This document shows positions 18,053 to 28,652 of a stretch of 32,802 bases of DNA, piece after piece. The DNA lies in the NCBI RefSeq assembly GCF_022539665.2, contig NW_026712472.1:1-32802 (forward strand). The letters are read 5' to 3'. The stretch is from Daphnia carinata. Lineage: Eukaryota > Arthropoda > Branchiopoda > Diplostraca > Daphniidae. Below the pieces are notes generated by a model. The model was not told the DNA's origin. It saw only the letters and a list, made by a program, of their open reading frames with translations, and ran no database searches. The stretch's first letter is position 1; every line of letters begins with the position of its first letter. Position numbers and translations under genes: made by a program.

Positions 18053-21000
18053 GGCAATCCGAAATTTTTCACTCTTGCTTTTCCACTTTGGATTTTTTGT
18101 ATTAGCTGATTCCAATTACTGCAGGCTTTTTGTTTGTCTGCCAGGGACTCGTTTTCTTCTTCAGCGAGTGTTAGGTCATCAGTTAGTGCCCCTATGACGA
18201 CACAGCGGTCGTCTTCTTGCTCCTCTGTCTTTGGTAGTGGATTTCTTGAAAGACAATCTGCGTTGTCGTGCGTTTTTCCACTGCGGTATACGATCGTGAT
18301 ATCGTATTCTTGTAGCGACAAGCTCCAACGTGCTAAACGACCTGCTAGGTCTTTTTTGCTCATCAACCAACACAGTGCTTGATGATCTGTGACGACTTTC
18401 ACTTTGCAGCCCCACACAAAACATCTAAACTTGGAGAGACACCACACTAATGCAAGACACTCTTTTTCAGTTATCGAATAGTTCACTTCCGATTTAGTCA
18501 GTAAACGGCTTGCGTATGCGATAGGACGTTCTGCCTCATCAATACGCTGGGCTAGCACACCTCCAATCCCGTATCCGCAGGCGTCAGGAAAAATTTCCAT
18601 TGGCAAGTCGTAGTTGGGATGGGCTAACACTGGAGCTGAAGTAAGCGCTTTTTTCAGGGCAACGAAACTGTTTACCTGATCTTCTCCCCACACAAACGAA
18701 ATTTCTTTCTTCGTGAGTGACGTGAGTGGGCGAGCGATTGAAGCAAAACCTTGAATATGACGTCGATAGTACGAACATAGGCCCAAAAAACTTTGCACTC
18801 GTTTAACTTTGTTTGCTGTAGAATAGCCTTCACTAGGTGATGGGAAGTTCGAGACTGCCTCGAGCTTTTCAGGATCTGGTGCTACACCATCTTTTGAAAT
18901 CACATGTCCCAACACTTTTAGAGTGTGCTCCAAGAATGAGCATTTTGACCACTTTAGTTTCAAACCAGCTTTCACAAGGCAACTCAGCACTAAGCGAAGA
19001 CGTTCCAAGTGTTGTTGGAAAGTTGCTGAGTAAATTATGACGTCATCTAGGTAGATCAGGCATGTTGTCCAGCGAAGTCCAGCCAAAATAATGTCCATGG
19101 CTCTCTGAAAAGTGCCAGGGGCATTAGTTAGACCAAACGGAAGAGTGCGAAACTGGTACAATCCATCTGCAGTGATGAAAGCTGTCTTCGGTCTGTCACT
19201 GCTAACCACTGGAACCTGGTGGTATCCTGCTTGCAAATCCATGCTTGAAAAGAACGTCGCCCCTTCTAGGCGACTCAGTGTATCCGCTATGCGCGGTAAA
19301 GGATAGGAATCTTTAACTGTTACCGCATTGAGCTTGCGATAGTCCACACAAAAACGCCAAGTTCCGTCTTTCTTCTTCACCAGAACCACTGGAGAAGACC
19401 AAGGGCTGTCAGACGGTTCAATTACTCCTCGACGTAGCATTCCTTCCACTTGATTTTGGATCACTGCTCTTTCTTTCCACGCACTCTTGTAAGGGAGTTG
19501 ATGTATTGGGGCAGTAGTTCCCGTGTTAATGTCGTGTTTGACTACTGCACAATATCCCAAATCATCTTCATTTAGTGCAAAACAATGAATAAATTGCTTG
19601 AGGACTTTTAATGTTTCCTCTTTTTCTTCTTTTGTTAGATCCTTTGCAATTCTTTCTTCTAGGTGCTCTAACAATTGGCTCTCATCTTGATTCAAATCTT
19701 GTTCCTCGACTGAGGTGTCGATTGCTAGGACTTCTTGGCTCGCTTCTGTCTCTTTTGCCTCAGGGTGTTCTTCTAACGTCCCTAAGGTCACTCCTTTTTC
19801 TAGCCAAACCGTTCTCGGAGACAAGTTAGCAACAGGAATTTTTTCTAAATCTTTTTGGACTAGTGCATGACCGGTCGATAGGCTATTGGTCGCTAACAAT
19901 GACTCCGAGGGTGTCACAATGCAGGAACCTTCCATCTTACTGGAAGCTGTTGTTGAAATCTGCTTAATTGAGTATGCTGGTATCTCTTGACGATCTCTTG
20001 TAACCAGATTGTTGTCCTTGACCTCTTCTGTTTGAATAGCCGAAATTTCCGGAAGTGGTGACTTCCCTGTCGTAAACGACAGTTCCTGAGATTCATAGTC
20101 AATGTGAATGGCTTGAAACTGTTGTAGGAAATCATTTCCCAATAGTAGTTCAAAACCTGACATTGGCATGACTATCGCGTTTCCTTTGATAGTCTTGCCT
20201 TTGTGGGTTACTACAATATCAGCTGTACTCTGTGGGGACAGAGTATGGCCGTTTACAAGACGTATTTTCGGTCCACTCCGGGGTTTTTCCACGAACCCCG
20301 TTTTTTTCAACAATTCAGGAGAAATCACTGTGACTGCGGCTCCTGTATCAATTAAAGCTGTTGCAGTTTCTTTACCGCACTTCACTTTTTCTTTAATCAA
20401 TCTCGCAGGGCTCAAATTCAAAATGTAGTCTTCTGAACCACCTTTGCTTTCTTCTGGCATCACCAGTTCTTGAACCACCGAGTTTACGGATGGGTTTTCT
20501 TTTGAGCTTGTTCCTGCCCCAGCGTCCTTTGCCGGGCCTTTGTAATTCTCTGATTCAGGATTTCTGAAACAGCTTCGGGCAATGTGCCCTGCTTTTTTGC
20601 AGTAAAAACACTGTGGTTTACCGCTTGTTGTGCGTCCCTTGGGTCTGAACGGCCCTTTAGGTTTCGCTTGCTCTTGACTGCTTTGCTTAAACAATTTTTC
20701 ACAAGTTTCTTGAATGACTTCACGCATCGTCTTTAAAAGATCAGCTTGTTGCTCCGGGTAGACGACTGAAAGGTTCGGAACTTGTTCAGATGACTTTTGT
20801 GATTCTGCCATGGGGTCCTTCCATCCTCTGGCTTCTGACATCATCGATGTCTCCGTATAGACTTTTGCCAGTTCTAGGAATTCTTCACACGTTTGTGGCT
20901 TCTGAGGATAGATTTTTCTAAAAAGTGCTGGTCGAAGACCTCTAAAAAGATGCTCTAGTCGGTGGACTTCCGACATGTTCGGGTCGACCAGTCTGCAAAG

Positions 21001-21714
21001 ATTAAGAATTTCGTAGTAGTACCTGGTGGTTGGTTCATCCACTCCCTGGGTTCTACTTCTTAGTCTAGTTTCTTGAAAAAGACCATAGGAATTAGGCTGA
21101 AATTCTTTCAAAAATACCGAACGTAGACCAGGCACTGCAGGTCTTGCTTGATTTTCTCCGGCAGCCGGCTGTGCTGCCACATCTTGCCAGTCGTTTGGCA
21201 CTCTTGCACACAAGAACCAATTTCTTGCGGCATCATCCAAGTACATGCAAAAGTTATTTCTTTTGTCCGCATCGCCCCAACCGTTGTGGGTAGAGATAGT
21301 CTCGTAGCGCTCTAACCATTGACGAGCGCCTTCCGTTGGGCTACCTCGAAAAATAGGTGGACTTATAAACTTTCTCACAGCCGCCATGACTGTTTCTTGC
21401 AATTGTCTTGGAGGTCCAACAATGTGTTGTCCTATCGGAAGAACAACCGGGTGGGTGGGTTCTATTAAATCTTCTTCAGAGTCAGAACTTGATTCTGACT
21501 GTCTTGCAGGATTTTCAAACCCTCTCTGGCGATTCGTCTCTGAACCTGAGGTCGCCAAATCTTCTCTTGACGTAGAAATTTCTGAGTCTTGTGCCTCGTT
21601 AGTTGCTGTGGTCTCGTTACCAGACAGCGCGGTGGGCAAGTCACGAAGCGGGTGCAATCGTCTACTTGGATCCCGGGGGCAACTAGGTAAACGTGAGCTA
21701 TTCTTCTTCTGCAT
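18043..21714 (-). CDS. Gag-protease-RT-RNase H polyprotein, truncated at its 3' end
   Basis: This frame has 1223 codons from an ATG at 21714. Gag spans about residues 100-350, with a CX2CX4HX4C zinc knuckle at 369-382. The protease active site DTG is at 456-458. Reverse transcriptase runs about 750-930, with QAGYHQVPV, FGLTNAPGTFQ and the YLDD catalytic motif at 888-891. RNase H runs about 1040-1160 (D1044, the ITEKE region, TDHQALCWL). Gag and pol share a single frame with no frameshift. The last three codons (CCG GAG AAA) and the TAG stop run into the nested DNA transposon terminus, so integrase is not translated from it. The frame is otherwise free of stops, consistent with recent activity. 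Confidence 0.95.
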   Translation of the reverse strand: MQKKNSSRLPSCPRDPSRRLHPLRDLPTALSGNETTATNEAQDSEISTSREDLATSGSETNRQRGFENPARQSESSSDSEEDLIEPTHPVVLPIGQHIVGPPRQLQETVMAAVRKFISPPIFRGSPTEGARQWLERYETISTHNGWGDADKRNNFCMYLDDAARNWFLCARVPNDWQDVAAQPAAGENQARPAVPGLRSVFLKEFQPNSYGLFQETRLRSRTQGVDEPTTRYYYEILNLCRLVDPNMSEVHRLEHLFRGLRPALFRKIYPQKPQTCEEFLELAKVYTETSMMSEARGWKDPMAESQKSSEQVPNLSVVYPEQQADLLKTMREVIQETCEKLFKQSSQEQAKPKGPFRPKGRTTSGKPQCFYCKKAGHIARSCFRNPESENYKGPAKDAGAGTSSKENPSVNSVVQELVMPEESKGGSEDYILNLSPARLIKEKVKCGKETATALIDTGAAVTVISPELLKKTGFVEKPRSGPKIRLVNGHTLSPQSTADIVVTHKGKTIKGNAIVMPMSGFELLLGNDFLQQFQAIHIDYESQELSFTTGKSPLPEISAIQTEEVKDNNLVTRDRQEIPAYSIKQISTTASSKMEGSCIVTPSESLLATNSLSTGHALVQKDLEKIPVANLSPRTVWLEKGVTLGTLEEHPEAKETEASQEVLAIDTSVEEQDLNQDESQLLEHLEERIAKDLTKEEKEETLKVLKQFIHCFALNEDDLGYCAVVKHDINTGTTAPIHQLPYKSAWKERAVIQNQVEGMLRRGVIEPSDSPWSSPVVLVKKKDGTWRFCVDYRKLNAVTVKDSYPLPRIADTLSRLEGATFFSSMDLQAGYHQVPVVSSDRPKTAFITADGLYQFRTLPFGLTNAPGTFQRAMDIILAGLRWTTCLIYLDDVIIYSATFQQHLERLRLVLSCLVKAGLKLKWSKCSFLEHTLKVLGHVISKDGVAPDPEKLEAVSNFPSPSEGYSTANKVKRVQSFLGLCSYYRRHIQGFASIARPLTSLTKKEISFVWGEDQVNSFVALKKALTSAPVLAHPNYDLPMEIFPDACGYGIGGVLAQRIDEAERPIAYASRLLTKSEVNYSITEKECLALVWCLSKFRCFVWGCKVKVVTDHQALCWLMSKKDLAGRLARWSLSLQEYDITIVYRSGKTHDNADCLSRNPLPKTEEQEDDRCVVIGALTDDLTLAEEENESLADKQKACSNWNQLIQKIQSGKARVKNFGLPEK

Positions 21715-21756
21715 CGACTATCTTTAAAGCAGCACTAATTCGTTAACAACGGGTAA

Positions 21757-21774
21757 CGAGCTGCATCTCCACCA
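21757..21774 (-). promoter_or_regulatory. tRNA primer-binding site
   Basis: Two bases after the 5' LTR the minus strand reads TGGTGGAGATGCAGCTCG. TGG complements the CCA end of a tRNA, so the primer tRNA should end GCATCTCCACCA. I cannot assign the isoacceptor. Confidence 0.75.
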
Positions 21775-21776
21775 AT

Positions 21777-22162
21777 TGTCACACTGGACTTTACTTAATG
21801 AATTGTATTGAATTAAAAGGGGAAAATACAATGCATAACAGAAAGGAGGAATAACTACACTTTACTTGACTGAAATACAGGAACGTGAAGAGAACTTACT
21901 TGAGAACTTGAGTAGGACTTAAGATCTATCAGGAACTAACAAGAACTAACTTAGGGTAAAAAATGTATGGGCTTTTATACCCTCGTGAAGGATATACGCC
22001 CTATCTCTAGGGTTGAACGAATTCTAGGGAATGCCATATTTTACTAATTATTGGCGTGTCGTAGCGCCTCTTTTCAAGGGAAACTGTGCTGCAAACAATT
22101 AAATGTTGGCTGACGCCCCTTTCCAGAAATGGCAATCCCAATGCTATCTTTCCCTCGCGACA
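21777..22162 (-). repeat. 5' LTR of the gypsy element (386 bp)
   Basis: It has the same length and sequence as 8833-9218. On the minus strand it starts TGTCGCGAGGG and ends CCAGTGTGACA, followed two bases later by the primer-binding site. Confidence 0.95.
21972..21979 (-). promoter_or_regulatory. TATA box in the 5' LTR
   Basis: The minus strand reads GGGTATAAAAGCCC, a strong TATA element in the middle of the LTR, well placed to drive the gag-pol transcript. It is duplicated at 9028-9035 in the 3' LTR. Confidence 0.7.
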
Positions 22163-22166
22163 ATAT
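22163..22166. repeat. Target-site duplication ATAT, right
   Basis: This is the right-hand partner of 8829-8832. The transporter exon resumes immediately after it. Confidence 0.93.
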
Positions 22167-24321
22167 TGCCTAGTCGAGACAAAATATGACCCAATGAAAT
22201 TCGTCAGATTTTCCTAGGCAAAAAGTTTACAATATGTTGACTTGCCAGTAAAATGCGTATCCGCAAAGGCTAGGTAGCCAGCTATTCCTACCCCCATGTA
22301 CATAAAAGTGCACAAATCAATGGCTGTCGATATTACTCGATCCATTGCTTTTAGGGAAGGTTCTGGTATACTTCGAACACCTGCCTATGCATTTAAAAAG
22401 CTGATCATTAAATCTGGCATTCTCCTTGTCAATTTAAATATTTCCACTCACGTTTGGCATCATAAAGCCATGGAAAATATCGGTACGCATTGGAGTACAC
22501 CCCCCATTTTCCATACTTCAATATTTGAAGACATTCCTTCGGTTAGGCCCTGGACACCAGCCTCAAAGAAGGACTGAAAAAGAAAAAAAAATCTGTCATA
22601 ACTGCACTGTTATTTTGGTAGCATACTTCATGTAGAAGGATGCATAAAACATAATTAAGGGCAGGGAATCATGTACATGCTTTCAAAACCAATAACATGT
22701 ACTACATAGCCACAGAAACTGTTGACACTACATCCAATGTTTCAATATCTCTCAAGAGGCACAGAGGTATATGATGAACATGCTATTTCCTGTGTATGAT
22801 TAAGTTATATATTTTAGAACCTTATGGAAATAATATCACTGGCATCCAGTAGAGAGCTTACCTGCCATAAGAATAAGTATTCGTGCTGACTGCAAGGAGT
22901 AATTTACACCTATTTTGATTAATATTTCTGGACCGAGATCGCCAAGTACAACCAGATAGACAATGCAGCAGCCCAGATAATGGCTATTTCCTCATTTCGC
23001 CCTTAGATTTTTATATGTTAAGGAAATGCTTAAATATTCGGCAGAGATAGGAGTTTCGGTTTGACAGTTTTTATTTTAATTATTGAAAAAATAGCCAAAA
23101 AGGTTGCGCTAAGCACTTGACTGACATACTAGTATCCTCCAGACCTGCCCCGATGGAGATCATATTGCTGTACTATATGATCCCCATCTCGCATCAGCTG
23201 ATAGCTCTTACATCTCTATTCAGTTCTGCATTGGAATGGGGGGCCAATGATTGGTGGACCAATCATTGTGGGTGCCATCATCATCATACCAACGCTTGAC
23301 GTTTCGAGTTGTAATTGCTTACAGACTCTTGGTACTAGTTCCCAACATTGGGAGGGTACCATACCCAGTCATTGTTCAAGTGCCGCTACGTTAAAGATGT
23401 TCACGCAACTATTATATACCGTGAATGACGACCCCAAACCATGTTGATAACGCTAGCGGGCATTTTCCGTCTTAAACTAATTCTCATTTAAATTCAGTGA
23501 AACTATTGCACAATGTAATAAATGAACTGTATTCAGAAAATAGTGATAAACAACATCCAAGGTAATTATAAACAAAACACTTGAGTAAATCTTTAAAATT
23601 TTCAATTATTATGTAGCACTCACGAATTAGGGCGTGGCATCACGCACCGTTAATGACATGCAAGAATACTCCATATCACCTTGCGGCCGATTTTGGCACT
23701 AGTGCATTCATGCATTGGCTTGGTGCTATTCTAGTTGTGAAGGGAAAGTAAGTTAAAGCTAATGTAGGTTTGTCATTATTTATTTTTTGCATTCATATCC
23801 AAACGTATAAGTAGCCCTGCATGCAGCTCATCGCGTCTGTTGGGCCATAATACTTTAACAATCACGGTTTCTAAATTTCCGCTTTGGAAAACAATGACCT
23901 TATGCCACATTCCCAGGACTTATCAAGTCTAGTTGATAATGGTTGTTCGTAATTACAATCCATTCAGTTGTCACCATGAATATTCCACAAAGGATTTTTT
24001 GAACGTTAGTTACCTTTTGGGTTATGCGTTAAAGATTGAGTCTACATGTTCAGGTATAATACATATGCATATGCATGCAAGTATATACATAAAATACATA
24101 TGCAAACGTTGAATGATCAAAGAAGTTTGATGTTTCACGCTAGCGCTGTAGCGTACTGGCGCGCTAGTAATTGTTTCGATTCGCACACACATTTATTTCA
24201 TATTTTAGATTACTCCAAAAGTATAAACTCTACGTAAAGACAAATTCCATTTTCATGTTCCTTGAGTAATTTTTAATCAGAATCATCTATAGTTATCTAG
24301 ATTCAATGCTATTATTTTTTA

Positions 24322-25057
24322 ATAGGAAAAAATTTTAAGCCCGACAATTTAAGCGCGGGCTTATTTTTTAACCCAACTTTACCGTTTTTTACGTTTTATT
24401 AAAAAACTTTGAGTCCCACGAGAACACAATCCTCACAATCGTGATCTCCGTTCAATTCTGCATCGAAACCATGTATTTAAAGCGAAATCTAACATTTTGT
24501 CAAATTGCCAAGAGAGAGAAGGCCTTCTCACTTTTGTCAAAATCGGAAAAAATCGAAATCTCTCGGAATGCGATGAAAATCCCACAGTATAACCCTATTT
24601 TAACGCGGATTCAGAAAAAACCATTTGTTTTATTTTCAAGTAAGCCGTTTTTGAAATAATCGTAATTTAAAGATAAAGTCGGGCTTATTTTTTTAGTCGG
24701 GCTTATTTTTTTAAACCCAACTTCCCCGTTTTTTACGTTTTATTAAAACACTATGAGTTCCACGAGAAAACAACCCTCATATTCGTGATGCCCGTTCAAT
24801 TCTGCATCGAAACCACGTATTTAAAGCGAAATCTAAAATTTTGCCAAAATTTTTTCTCGCTTTTCCATTTTTCCTCAAATCCTAGATTTCATTAAAAATA
24901 CAGTATTCCGATGCGAAATTGATCGCTGATCATGAAAATGGGGTATGTTTTTATATCAGACTTCTATTTTTTGAATTAACCCGTAAAAAAAACAGAAAGT
25001 CGGGCTTATTAAGTCGGGCTTATTTAGTCGGGCTTAAAAAATTTTTCGGTCAGTATA
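24322..25057. mobile_element. GTCGGGCTTA-ended non-coding element, unit 2
   Basis: This is the orthologous copy of the 4004-4753 element, with the same ends and both internal ~340-bp repeats. It has small indels, for example the loss of AGTGAGAAGGCC-type sequence near 24850. Its position in the same site in all units shows it was present before amplification. Confidence 0.55.
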
Positions 25058-25191
25058 TAGACAATTAACTAGAAATGTGACCGGTAGATGGCGATAGAAG
25101 TCAAACAGAAAAAAAAACAATATTTTTTATTTTTATTTGGGTAAAACGGATTGCCGTATTGCCATATGTACTCTTGTTTTTGGTTAACGAT

Positions 25192-25760
25192 ATGGATGCA
25201 ATTACATTCAATGAGCGATGCCTGGAAGATGACTACTACTACACATTAGGTTGCGATGATTCCTCCAGTGTAAGTTTCGGTCAGATTTGTGCTGTTTGTT
25301 CTTTTTTTTTAGTTCTTTATATTCACTTCATACATAAATAGGTTGACCAAATATTAACCGAATACAAACACAGAGTATTACGTTGTCATCCTGATAAGAA
25401 TCCATATGACAAGTCCACTACTCAGTTTCAAAAACTTCAGGTAAATAGATTTTGCACATTAACCAAGTAATGTGATAGATACAGTTAATTTCTGGTCATT
25501 CCAACAGGAAGCTAAGGAGGTGCTCTGTGACCCAGAAAAGCGAAATGATTATGACAGATGGAAAACAAGTGGAATAACAATTTCACACAAGCAATGGATT
25601 GTCATAAATAAACGATCTACTGCCGTAAGTATTATATGTGCAACATCAGGATGTCTTTCTATGTAGGTTTAAAGTAAAATAGATTGAAATATTAAAATTA
25701 ACACAGGTTCTCCACTGGGCCATACCAAAACATGAACAAAAAATGCTACAGGCAAGATAG
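25192..25760 (+). CDS. DNAJC12-like J-domain co-chaperone, copy 2 (open frame)
   Basis: Exons are 25192-25269, 25342-25440, 25508-25624 and 25707-25760, giving 115 codons with consensus splice sites and a TAG stop at 25758. The J-domain contains [15 protein letters not shown], the catalytic HPD loop that stimulates Hsp70 ATPase, FQKLQEAKEVL and [10 protein letters not shown], then the DNAJC12-type QWIVIN and HWAIPKHEQ. There is no signal peptide or membrane segment, so it is probably cytosolic. The start was chosen because MDAI and the acidic DDYYYTLG stretch match the family. It is the only complete uninterrupted copy here. Relative to the others it has H for Y before KQW. The family's conserved C-terminal tail is absent, so it is a short isoform or a truncated gene. 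Transcription is unknown. Confidence 0.8.
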
Positions 25761-26145
25761 AAACGTTCGTCAAACAAGGTAAATGCAAATTTTTCGTTCT
25801 GTACATTAATGCCATAAAGCATTTATTTTAGGACTTTGAATACCAGCAATCCTTGTAAGAATGGAATTTTGACATTAATTTCATTGCAGAAACAATACGG
25901 AATGTATTTGCAACAGGTATTTCTTGTGAAACGAAAAAAAACTTTTTTTTTATTGATTTCAGATTTGCTGATAAAATTATATTGTTCCCTTACAAAAAAC
26001 TGTATGTGCAATTGCCAAGATTTCGTTCTCAATAATAAGCTAATATTTTTTAAACAGAAGAGTCAGAAGGGGTGAAATTGTTAAATGGTAATTATGGCCA
26101 ACAGATATTGATTAATGCTTTTTAGTTTGTGGTTCCGAACTGAAT

Positions 26146-26648
26146 GACAATTTCTATTTATACAATACTTTTTACTGCAACCTTTATATTTCGTTCACGT
26201 CTGGAAATGAGACGACCGAAACAAGGAGCCGAGGGCGTAAATGTCCCAAAGACTGTTCAAGAAAGTCACACACAAAAGGTAAACACTTGACAAACAATAT
26301 TTAATATAAGAAATGCGTTCATACGAAATCCAACCAAAAACGCAAACTTACAACACGAGAATAACCTTACATAAATCCAGAACAAAACCACACAAGAAAT
26401 GTGAAGAGCACTTGTCAAATATAACCGTTCACGATCAAGCTACGCGAAAAAGAGAGGGATTGCCAGCTTAGACAGCTGACACTTCCGGCAAGCGCCATCT
26501 GGCGTTCATTACAACAACATTTAGAAAAGTATATAGATAATAATAGGATGCCATCTGGCGCTGGAAATCAAGACTACTGTTTTTCTAACTTATCAATAAT
26601 AACAACATGAGCATTACAAGAAGAGGAAACACGTTGCTGAACTTTAGA
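26146..26648. mobile_element. 503-bp insertion in unit 2 with 8-bp target duplication
   Basis: AACTGAAT occurs at 26138-26145 and again at 26649-26656. Unit 1 has it once (near 5897) with no insert. The insert begins GACAATTTCT and ends AACTTTAGA, without clear inverted termini, and holds no long reading frame. It contains two GCCATCTGGCG motifs. An 8-bp duplication is typical of hAT or P elements; a solo LTR or other retroposon is also possible. Confidence 0.7.
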
Positions 26649-26656
26649 AACTGAAT

Positions 26657-27414
26657 ATTTTAAAGTACTATTCTGGTGTCAAAAGAAAATTTCTTAATGT
26701 TATCAATCAAGGTAAATAGTGTCATTTCTGTAGGTAAATGTTTCTTGTACATGTTTTCTGAAAACGTAATTGTGTTAATTATTTTTTTTTTGTCTTTTAG
26801 TTCATTAAAGGGACATACTATGTCTGAACAATGTAGATGTGAAGATACTAAGAGGAACGAGGAGTTAGGCAAGATAGGTACGTTGTTCGTCAACTAGGTA
26901 AATGCATGTTTTTTTTTATTTTTCAAAATGATTTGGCTAATATTCTATGAAAAAAGGCATGGTGTTTAGTAGGAAATCCATTTTGAAAAGATGGCAATGT
27001 CTTAACGATACAGCAACAGCGCCAAAGAATCTCTCATTTGCATCAGAACGTGGATCGCTACACTTTCAGTTGATCGTATTTGTTTCTGCTATAATATTCA
27101 TGAGCGTTTATTCGATCATTCTAAACTATGACATGTGTTTTCTTTTGTTGTTTCAAATATTTTAACCTGTCCATCGTCTGCCTAGATGAAGCTTTCTCAT
27201 CGTAAACATTTTTTTTTTCAGAAAATGAGTCTTCTGGAAGAAGAACTTTTGCCACCGAACGATTTGACATCAAACAAATGAATGTATACTTGTGAGTATT
27301 GACCAAACAGATGTCGCGGTTCTTCATTAATCATCAGTCTCATATTTAATGTGTTCGAAAAAGAAAAACTTCAAATAGTTGGAAAAATGCCAACGTTAAA
27401 GACTGTATTGGATG
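26657..27414. other. Unit 2 downstream intergenic region, no supported gene
   Basis: This corresponds to 5900-6628 in unit 1, but has an extra ~43-bp segment (AAAAGAAAATTTC to AAATAGTGTC, near 26681) and one extra A in the ATACTAAGAGG run that unit 1 lacks (26849 region). The frame MSEQCRCEDTKRNEELGK is open here but shifted in unit 1, which argues against a conserved exon. Confidence 0.4.
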
Positions 27415-27440
27415 GTGACGTGACGTGACGTGACGTTACG
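27415..27440. repeat. (TGACG)n microsatellite, unit 2
   Basis: This is identical in copy number and flanks to the unit 1 tract at 6629. The lack of length change in a microsatellite supports recent duplication or homogenisation. Confidence 0.85.
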
Positions 27441-27586
27441 GCCATCATAACAGTTCCGACATTTGTGTCACATGGGGAAGAGAAACATTTTGACCCGTAA
27501 TGATGCATCACTCGTGTCAGTTGCACTAAAACCCTATAATCTTTTTTTTTTCTTAAAATCTTTTTAAACATACTGAATAGTAAAAA

Positions 27587-27813
27587 ATGTCATTGAAAAT
27601 ATTATCCTCTATTTCTGCGGCTCGAAAAATCTTTTCTCGTCCTGCGAATGGTATTATTTTAAAATTAATTACACACCTGATTGTTACATTGAGTTAATTG
27701 TATTTTTTTTCTGTATCACGATACGGCGATTTTTTTTCCTACTTCGTCTTACGCAACTATCTTCAGCTACACAATCATGGCAAATGACTGTCAATGGCAT
27801 TAACAACCCATGA
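27587..27813 (+). CDS. Possible two-exon 36-codon ORF, unit 2 copy
   Basis: This is the second copy of the 6801-7027 ORF (exons 27587-27650 and 27767-27813). The coding bases look unchanged, while the intron has at least one substitution (GCAACTATC for GCAATTATC). That is compatible with either constraint or youth. Confidence 0.28.
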
Positions 27814-27944
27814 TTACTTTGTAATTTTTGTATTATTAATTATTAGGAAACATTTATACATCACACACATTTTATTACAACTGACACATTTACATAATTG
27901 ACACCAGAAACATACACACACACATGACACCAATTACACTTTCT

Positions 27945-28014
27945 GCAACTATTGGGTATTAAACCCTAATATTCGGCATAGCTTGCCGATACTCAACCAT
28001 TGAGCTATAGTCAC
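27945..28014 (-). tRNA. tRNA-like cloverleaf, unit 2 copy
   Basis: This is the same 70-nt cloverleaf as at 7159-7228, with no visible change in stems or loop. It carries the same reservations: A at position 33 and the T-stem mismatch. Confidence 0.48.
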
Positions 28015-28296
28015 ATATAATTTCAGTCTCGTATACCTTGAGTCAACGCACGATCATTTTGTATAGTCAATGTTTTCTTCTTGCTATGCTATTTGCCAGT
28101 CTGATCAGCGACTGTATAACTATCATAGCTTATTTGTAAAGCGTCTGGCTGCGGGTATCAACATACTAAGGTTGAAACCCAGTTCGATGCTCAACCTTGG
28201 ACTAAATTCACACATGAATTCTCTCTTCTATAGCTTGAGTCATAATATTATTATATAGTCAATGTATCTCATCTCGATATGCTATTTGTTAGTCTC
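27945..28296 (-). repeat. Diverged tandem duplication of the tRNA-like region, unit 2
   Basis: This is the unit 2 counterpart of 7159-7510, with the same two blocks and spacing. Confidence 0.48.
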
Positions 28297-28509
28297 CTTT
28301 CTTATGGTGTAAATACCGCAGATTATACGTAGAAAGTCCGCTTTTGACTTCAGTAATTGCTCACACAGGAATAACACAGTTTTGCACACACAATCAGATT
28401 GGTTGAGCACCAAACTGATCTTGGTACTTTTATCTCGATTGTTTTCACCTGTTTCACTTCACGTTGAGGGGAAGCACACGTGCACTGTGGGAGCTTGTGG
28501 TAGTTCTCT

Positions 28510-28652
28510 CTATGGATTAATGCAACGGTTTATTTGTATCTGGACTGCTGGAACTGCCGATTGCACAACCGCCAGACTAATATTTGAAATTGCTAATTCT
28601 TCAATCGCGGCTGTTACATCATTATTGGATCCCAATTCTTCGTTTTTTTCTC
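28510..28652 (-). pseudogene. Possible C-terminal exon of the transporter pseudogene (copy 3 locus)
   Basis: This is the unit 2/3 junction copy of the 7724-7866 block, with the same acceptor, the same 47-codon frame and the same terminal TAG. It has the same phase problem relative to the unit 3 exon at 28803-29032. Identity between copies does not discriminate, because the whole unit is nearly identical. Confidence 0.3.

Larger units (their letters stand above)
8833..22162 (-). mobile_element. Envelope-bearing Ty3/gypsy retroelement (errantivirus-like), 13.3 kb
   Basis: Order on the minus strand: 5' LTR, primer-binding site, gag-protease-RT-RNase H frame, a DNA transposon (13581-18052), integrase-envelope frame, an antisense plus-strand gene, polypurine tract and 3' LTR. 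Without the nested transposon it is about 8.86 kb, normal for an envelope-bearing gypsy element. LTRs of 386 bp look identical and a 4-bp ATAT duplication flanks it, so the insertion is young. Integrase is severed from RNase H by the nested element, so this copy should now need helper proteins. It is an endogenous element integrated in an SLC38-like pseudogene. Confidence 0.95.
8017..22983 (-). pseudogene. SLC38A10-like transporter pseudogene, copy 2, split by a retroelement
   Basis: The exon blocks match copy 1: 22862-22983, up to 22789, 22452-22573, 22246-22384, 8699-8832 continuing at 22167-22169, 8509-8614, 8304 to ~8440, and 8017-8246. It shares the in-frame TAG (22702-22704), the TGA (22460-22462) and the frameshifts. 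A 13.3-kb envelope-bearing gypsy element in the same orientation sits three bases inside the 5' edge of the CVLPCRTSF exon. The 57-nt intron donor has changed from GTGGGT to ATGGGT (8298-8303), while the terminal exon donor here is GTAAGC rather than GTCAGC. A functional transporter is very unlikely. Confidence 0.85.
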
